A stretch of 9,273 bases of DNA from an uncultured Lachnospiraceae bacterium (GTDB taxonomy: Bacteria > Bacillota > Clostridia > Lachnospirales > Lachnospiraceae): positions 1-9,273 of the forward strand of contig USJG01000086.1 of the NCBI GenBank assembly GCA_900554925.1, read 5' to 3'. How positions within the stretch are numbered: the first letter of the stretch is position 1; every line of letters starts with the position of its first letter. The position numbers and the translations under genes were made by a program. The notes under the pieces were generated by a model, which was not told the DNA's origin, did not search any database, and saw only the letters and a list, made by a program, of their open reading frames with translations. Shown here in pieces: positions 5,303-9,273 of this stretch.

Positions 5303-7471
5303 TTAATTTCTAAATATACTGATTTGGCTATTTACTTTTTTAATGGTAACATTTTGTGCCTTTGCCGCCATCCATCTTATCCCGTCCAGTTCCATTATGA
5401 TTCCGTCATAGATACTGCCTTTGATGATCGCCTTAGCCATTCCCTTTCTCTCCATATCTTTATCCGCCCTGGCCTTCTTTTCATAAAGCCCCTCCAGTTT
5501 CTTTTCGATGGTATAAATGGCGTTTTCAATTTTCAGGTACATATCCATGCTGTTTCGAACCTCCGGCGGATATTTCCTCTGAAAGTCAATATAGGCATTC
5601 CCCAGAATGCTCATTTCTTTATTTGCCTCTTTGATCTGGTTATCCAGATCCACTACTCTCTGCCGCATGGGCGCCCCTACTCCCATTTTCAAAAGTGTGG
5701 GGATTCCCGCTTTATTTCCGGCATCAAAAATTCTAAAGCCCATTGCGGCATAGGCGGTCCCGCCCATAACAGCACCTGTTCTTCCCTCTGCAAAAATCAG
5801 ATTTTCCGCGTAAAGATCACAGTTCAAATAGTAATCCGCCTGGATATTCTCACCGGCATAAACCTGCACTGCCTCAAAGAATTTGCCTACCACTGACTTC
5901 TGGGCACGAATACACCCGTTTCCCGAAGCGTTTGCTCCCTGACGCAGCAACACACTGCCGCCGCATTCAATTATTGCTCCTTCCACCGCTCCGTCCACGA
6001 CCACATCCTCTGTTGCCTTAAGCATGGTTCCGGTTCCAATATTCCCTCTGACATAAACGCTGCCCTCATATTCCAGTATGCCTGTAACCAGGGTTAACTC
6101 ATCCAGTACAAACAGCTTTGATATTTCCAGCCGCAGACCGTTCAGTTCGATTCTGCCGCTGACTGCTGCCAAATATGTTTTCTTATCCGGCAAAAGCATG
6201 AATCCTTTTCCGGTAAGCATGTTCATCTCATTCCCCTTTAAAGCAGGCAGCGTTTTTCCTGTTACCGTATAACCGTCAATTCCTCTTTCGGCTTCATGAT
6301 AGTAGGCAATCTTAGCGCCGCTTTCCACATATTCAAACCACTTAACTGAACTGTAGTCTACAAAGCCGTTATCCTGAACCTTCGGGGCCTTATCCAGCTT
6401 CGAATCAAAATAGTATTCGTACCAGCCATCTTTTCCTTTTTGGGGTTTTTGTCCTGCTGCCACCCGTACAAACCGCCCGTCATAATCCTCCCGCAAAATG
6501 CTGTCTATCTGCTCCTTTATAATTCCTTTAATGATCCCCTGTTCTTTAAGAAACTGCTCAATATCTTCTCTGTGCAGTTCTCCGTCTGCCCCCTGTATCC
6601 TGATATAGGCTTCCAGCTCATCTGCACTGACAGAAACAGAAAAATTCCGCACCTCCCGGATATTTACTTTTTCTGCTGCACATTTCTCTTCTCCGCTTTC
6701 CAGCAGACGCAGACGGATTTTTTTCATTTCTCCTGACGGATACATCAGGCTGCGATACCTTTCAACCGGTAATCCTGCTTCCATTCCAAGACGGATTTCT
6801 CTCATCTGCTGCCAGGAATATAAGGCACTGCTGTACTGGTCAATATCCAAACGCTCTTCCATTCCAAGACGAATTTCATGCATCTGCTGCCAGTTATAAT
6901 TTATTTTTGCATAAACTGAGACGTCGACTCCGCTTTCCAGTCCCCGGCAGATTTCACGGATCGACACTCCGCGAAACCCTTTACACAAAAAAGGCTGAAG
7001 ATTCAGTCCTTTTTCCAATCCGTAACGAATCTCATCCAGCTGCTCAGTATTATATCCCTCTTTAATATAGCCCACAATATTTATCTTAGATGCCAGCGCT
7101 TTCCGAAGCTGCCTTAAAATTCCGGCATCCAGCTGTACATAAGCAGACAGATCAATTCCTTCTTTAAGTCCCTTTCTGATTTGCCGCATCTTATCGTAGG
7201 GAATCTCCGGTTTTGCGTAAATCCCAATGTCCACGCCTGCCTTAAGACCTTTTCTGATTTCTTCCATCTGAAACCAGTCATAATCTGTCTTTGCGTATTT
7301 TTCTACCGGCAGACCCTCCATCATCCCTAATCTGATCTGTCTCATCTGAATTGCAAAAAATTCCTTTTGCGCATAAGGCGCAACATCTAATCCTGCCTCC
7401 AGACCTTCTTTTATTTCTGCAATCTGATCAAGGGTAAAGCCGCGTTCCTGTAATTTTTCCTGTATGGTCAT
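5303..7471 (-). CDS. FapA/DUF342-like protein with N-terminal 26-residue repeats
   Basis: The 722-residue protein has three parts. Residues 12-263 are about ten imperfect 26-residue repeats of the pattern QMxxIRxGLxxGxDVxxYA. Residues from about 277 to 600 resemble the FapA/DUF342 family: an N-terminal domain with DGWYEYYF and GIDGYTVTGK, then a glycine-rich beta-solenoid (GSVYVRGNIGTG, VVVDGAVEGAIIECGG). A helical, charged region (about 620-680) is probably a coiled coil, followed by a small C-terminal tail. No signal peptide or membrane segment is seen, so it should be cytoplasmic. FapA relatives are linked to flagellar assembly or polar localisation in some bacteria, but no flagellar gene is nearby, so the role here is unknown. 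GGGAG lies nine bases before the ATG. It sits between the HPt and HD-GYP genes with gaps of 17 and 25 bases. Confidence 0.85.
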   Translation of the reverse strand: MTIQEKLQERGFTLDQIAEIKEGLEAGLDVAPYAQKEFFAIQMRQIRLGMMEGLPVEKYAKTDYDWFQMEEIRKGLKAGVDIGIYAKPEIPYDKMRQIRKGLKEGIDLSAYVQLDAGILRQLRKALASKINIVGYIKEGYNTEQLDEIRYGLEKGLNLQPFLCKGFRGVSIREICRGLESGVDVSVYAKINYNWQQMHEIRLGMEERLDIDQYSSALYSWQQMREIRLGMEAGLPVERYRSLMYPSGEMKKIRLRLLESGEEKCAAEKVNIREVRNFSVSVSADELEAYIRIQGADGELHREDIEQFLKEQGIIKGIIKEQIDSILREDYDGRFVRVAAGQKPQKGKDGWYEYYFDSKLDKAPKVQDNGFVDYSSVKWFEYVESGAKIAYYHEAERGIDGYTVTGKTLPALKGNEMNMLTGKGFMLLPDKKTYLAAVSGRIELNGLRLEISKLFVLDELTLVTGILEYEGSVYVRGNIGTGTMLKATEDVVVDGAVEGAIIECGGSVLLRQGANASGNGCIRAQKSVVGKFFEAVQVYAGENIQADYYLNCDLYAENLIFAEGRTGAVMGGTAYAAMGFRIFDAGNKAGIPTLLKMGVGAPMRQRVVDLDNQIKEANKEMSILGNAYIDFQRKYPPEVRNSMDMYLKIENAIYTIEKKLEGLYEKKARADKDMERKGMAKAIIKGSIYDGIIMELDGIRWMAAKAQNVTIKKVNSQISIFRN
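6683..7438 (-). repeat. ten in-frame ~78-base repeats encoding a 26-residue helical unit
   Basis: The 5' third of the FapA-like gene encodes about ten tandem units. Each runs [FY]-x-x-x-Q-[ML]-x-x-I-R-x-G-[LM]-x-x-G-[LVI]-[DP]-[VI]-x-x-Y, with small length changes in units four and five. Some neighbours are close at DNA level. The words CCATTCCAAGACG and CATCTGCTGCCAG recur 78 bases apart (near 6781 and 6859), suggesting recent duplication of units eight and nine. The unit looks helix-loop rich. I recall similar repeats from proteins of clostridial mobile elements, but I could not check this. Confidence 0.85.
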
Positions 7472-7488
7472 TGTATTTTGCTCCCTTT

Positions 7489-7836
7489 TTACAGCTGCCC
7501 AATCGCCTCAACCACATTTACATAATCTTCTTTTAGCGCTTCAAACAGCTCTTCCAGATTATCCGGCCTGTTTCCATCTCTCAAGGCCTCACAAAGCTCA
7601 CTGCTGCTTTTTTGCAGAACGGACAAGCCCAAATTCAGGCAGACTCCTTTTATACTATGGGCATGGCGAAAAGCGTCCGCGTAATTTTTGTTCTCTAAAG
7701 CCCAGGAAAGCTGTTCCAGCAGCTTTTGCTCCGGAAAACGGAACAAAAATTTTCGGATTCGGGCATCCTCCATCAACCGCTGCAAAGCCCCTTCATAATC
7801 ACCGTTAATCTTCGCATAAAATTCTTGTACTTCCAC
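7489..7836 (-). CDS. HPt-domain phosphotransfer protein
   Basis: This 115-residue protein consists of little more than a histidine phosphotransfer domain. It contains FRHAHSIKGVCLNLGL (56-71), in which His 60 is the predicted phosphorylated residue of the HxxKG motif. Surrounding amphipathic helices fit the four-helix bundle. Such proteins shuttle phosphate between receiver domains in multistep relays. The start codon is GTG at 7836, with AGGGAG seven bases upstream; no ATG alternative fits. It is the first gene of the operon with the FapA-like and REC-HD-GYP genes, so the downstream receiver is the obvious partner. No histidine kinase is encoded in the window, so the donor must be elsewhere. 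Confidence 0.88.
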   Translation of the reverse strand: MEVQEFYAKINGDYEGALQRLMEDARIRKFLFRFPEQKLLEQLSWALENKNYADAFRHAHSIKGVCLNLGLSVLQKSSSELCEALRDGNRPDNLEELFEALKEDYVNVVEAIGQL

Positions 7837-7883
7837 TTTAGCACTCCCTGTTTTTATGTTCTTCTAATTCCTATACTTTTCAT

Positions 7884-7907
7884 TAAAAAAAGAGCAGATC
7901 TCCTGCT
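7884..7907 (-). terminator. intrinsic terminator or leader attenuator
   Basis: On the minus strand AGCAGG pairs with TCTGCT around a three-base loop (7893-7907, including one G-U pair), followed by C and seven T residues (7885-7891). It lies about 95 bases after the stop of the S8 protease gene and would end its transcript. It also lies just downstream of the best promoter for the HPt operon, so it could act as an attenuator. Confidence 0.7.
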
Positions 7908-7920
7908 GTAATGTAATTCA

Positions 7921-7949
7921 ATAATATCATTTTCCTATCATCATATCAA
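7921..7949 (-). promoter_or_regulatory. probable promoter of the HPt-FapA-HD-GYP operon
   Basis: On the minus strand TTGATA (7944-7949) and TATTAT (7921-7926) are each five of six matches to consensus, separated by an ideal 17 bases. TG lies one base before the -10 box as an extended element. Transcription would start near 7914, about 80 bases before the HPt start codon. The terminator-like hairpin starts within about ten bases of that point. No equally good promoter is seen between the hairpin and the gene. Confidence 0.65.
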
Positions 7950-8002
7950 GTACTTATTTCCTATTTCCCAGACATTTGCGCCGGTTCCTCTAAGCCCTGG
8001 GA

Positions 8003-9273
8003 CTACCCGGGCAGCGAATCCGCCACACACAGCGCCCCATATCCCACCTTCGCATTAGGGTACTCTCTCTCCCCCCGAATGGGTTTGGCCCCGCGCCTTA
8101 AATACGCCTTCACCTTCTCTCCATACAGATACGGATCATTTCCCCGCACAATCCCCCATTCCATCATAAGGGCCGCGCTGCCGGAAACAAAGGGGGTGGC
8201 AAAGGAAGTTCCGGAAACCTGTACAAAAGTATTTCCGGGCCCTATAGTATGAATATCAGTTCCCGGAGCCACAATATCGGGCTTTATATCTCTTTGGGAT
8301 ATTCTCCCTCCAGGTATGCTCATAAGCGGATATCCTCTTCCTGAAAAATCCGCATAGGCTTCATAAACTGCATTGTATGCGCCCACTGTAATAACCTTTG
8401 ACGCAGTAGAAGGAATTGTCAGGGTTTTAACCGGTGTAGGCGTAAAAAACCGGGTGTCTGAATTTAATACCGCGCTGCTGGGAAGATAAAAATCATAGTT
8501 TCCATTAACTGTCCTTACCGGACTAAGCTGAAATGTCCACACGCCTTGGTTTACATAATTTTCCAAAGGCAAAAGGTCAAAATAAATCTCCTGATTTACA
8601 GAATAGGGTGAGGGCTCCCCCACATAAATAAGGACCTCCGTATCCTCCACCACAACACTTCTGCCGCCGGTCTGCGAAATATCTACTGTAATCCGCACTC
8701 CTCCCGGAGAGATCAGCACCACCCCAAATAAATCCACATATTCCTTCCATAACTGTACGCTAAAGGCCGTCTGATAGTTTCCCACGCTAAGCTCTATCTG
8801 CCGCATCTGTCCCGGATTTTCACTCATTCCAAAGCTGCCGGATATGTGCCCTCCCGCCGCTCCCTCATTGCCGCTTCCCACACATACGACGGTTCTTCCT
8901 ATCTCAGCTGCATTATCCAAAAAACGTTCCACCAGGGAAGTGCCGTCATGAGAACCATAAGTATTCCCAAAGCTTAAATTAATGGCAAGAGGTTTTCCAA
9001 TTTCCACTGCTTTTTTTACTGCATAAGTCAGCGCCCGCATCAATTCTGTGGTTCTTGGAAAGGATTCAGGTGCCGGAGTTCCCATTTTTATGATCAAAAG
9101 CTCACTTTCCGGTGCCACTCCCCGATATACTCCCTGACTTTCTCTTCCATTTCCGGCAGCAATGGCAAGAACTGCCGTACCATGACCACTGATATCCCGG
9201 CTGGGAACTATTTTCTCCCTTTCCAAAGGCGTATCCGCCTGTAATGCCGCATTAATTTCTTCCTGGGTATATT
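8003..9273 (-). CDS. S8 (subtilisin-like) serine protease, Csp-like, 5' end beyond the window
   Basis: The reading frame stays open to the right edge, so this is the C-terminal part (about 423 residues) of a larger protein. An apparent TTG start at 9226 is rejected, because the frame continues upstream with family-like sequence (YTQEEINAALQADTP). Visible subtilase features are the catalytic His in SGHGTAV (codon 9182-9184), the oxyanion-hole Asn in GSGNEG (8867-8869) and the catalytic Ser in SGTSFATP (8204-8206). The catalytic Asp should lie beyond the edge. Between Asn and Ser is an insertion of beta-rich sequence (roughly 8421-8850). It resembles the jelly-roll inserted in clostridial Csp proteases, which process spore cortex lytic enzyme precursors. 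Whether this one acts in germination is inference. Presence of a signal peptide cannot be judged. Confidence 0.9.
   Translation of the reverse strand, partial: YTQEEINAALQADTPLEREKIVPSRDISGHGTAVLAIAAGNGRESQGVYRGVAPESELLIIKMGTPAPESFPRTTELMRALTYAVKKAVEIGKPLAINLSFGNTYGSHDGTSLVERFLDNAAEIGRTVVCVGSGNEGAAGGHISGSFGMSENPGQMRQIELSVGNYQTAFSVQLWKEYVDLFGVVLISPGGVRITVDISQTGGRSVVVEDTEVLIYVGEPSPYSVNQEIYFDLLPLENYVNQGVWTFQLSPVRTVNGNYDFYLPSSAVLNSDTRFFTPTPVKTLTIPSTASKVITVGAYNAVYEAYADFSGRGYPLMSIPGGRISQRDIKPDIVAPGTDIHTIGPGNTFVQVSGTSFATPFVSGSAALMMEWGIVRGNDPYLYGEKVKAYLRRGAKPIRGEREYPNAKVGYGALCVADSLPG

Noticed and set aside
6683..7438. CRISPR-like array
   Set aside because: The period is an in-frame 78 bases encoding a protein repeat with degenerate copies throughout and no distinct spacers.
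9224..9226. TTG as the start codon of the S8 protease
   Set aside because: The frame is open to the edge with family-like residues upstream, and the His motif would sit implausibly close to the N-terminus. The gene is cut by the window instead.

Overview
The window looks like chromosomal DNA from a low-to-moderate-GC Gram-positive anaerobe of the Clostridia, most likely a Lachnospiraceae-type gut bacterium. This is inferred from protein style, strong AGGAGG-type ribosome binding sites, and a tRNA without an encoded CCA. The exact genus cannot be fixed from the sequence alone. There are eight protein-coding genes (one cut by the right edge) and one tRNA gene. No phage, IS element, CRISPR array or rRNA is visible.

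Left part (1-2200, minus strand): a short, GC-rich, palindrome-rich stretch, then xpt (xanthine phosphoribosyltransferase, purine salvage), preceded by a MATE-family multidrug/solute exporter reading in the same direction. The 79-base gap in front of xpt shows no purine riboswitch.

Centre (2196-4185, plus strand): a strong promoter, a tRNA-Thr(GGU) gene with an unusual C in the T-loop, and a textbook terminator. Then come two overlapping genes for a FecCD-type iron/siderophore/cobalamin ABC importer, permease and ATPase. No substrate-binding protein gene lies next to them. A large hairpin overlapping the end of the ATPase gene separates it from the convergent operon.

Right part (4192-7949, minus strand): a tightly packed three-gene signalling operon. 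In transcription order it encodes a stand-alone HPt phosphotransfer protein, a FapA/DUF342-like protein carrying about ten 26-residue N-terminal repeats, and a REC-HD-GYP response regulator predicted to degrade cyclic di-GMP. No histidine kinase is present, so a phosphorelay with a kinase encoded elsewhere is the simplest model. The FapA-like repeat protein would be an effector, scaffold or sensor. This operon is the most interesting part of the window. Its best promoter lies upstream of a short terminator hairpin, which suggests either promoter/terminator interleaving with the upstream gene or an attenuator.

Right edge (8003-9273, minus strand): the C-terminal three quarters or so of a subtilisin-like (S8) protease. 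It resembles the clostridial Csp-type family, with an inserted probable beta-sandwich domain between the oxyanion Asn and the catalytic Ser. Its start and catalytic Asp lie outside the window.
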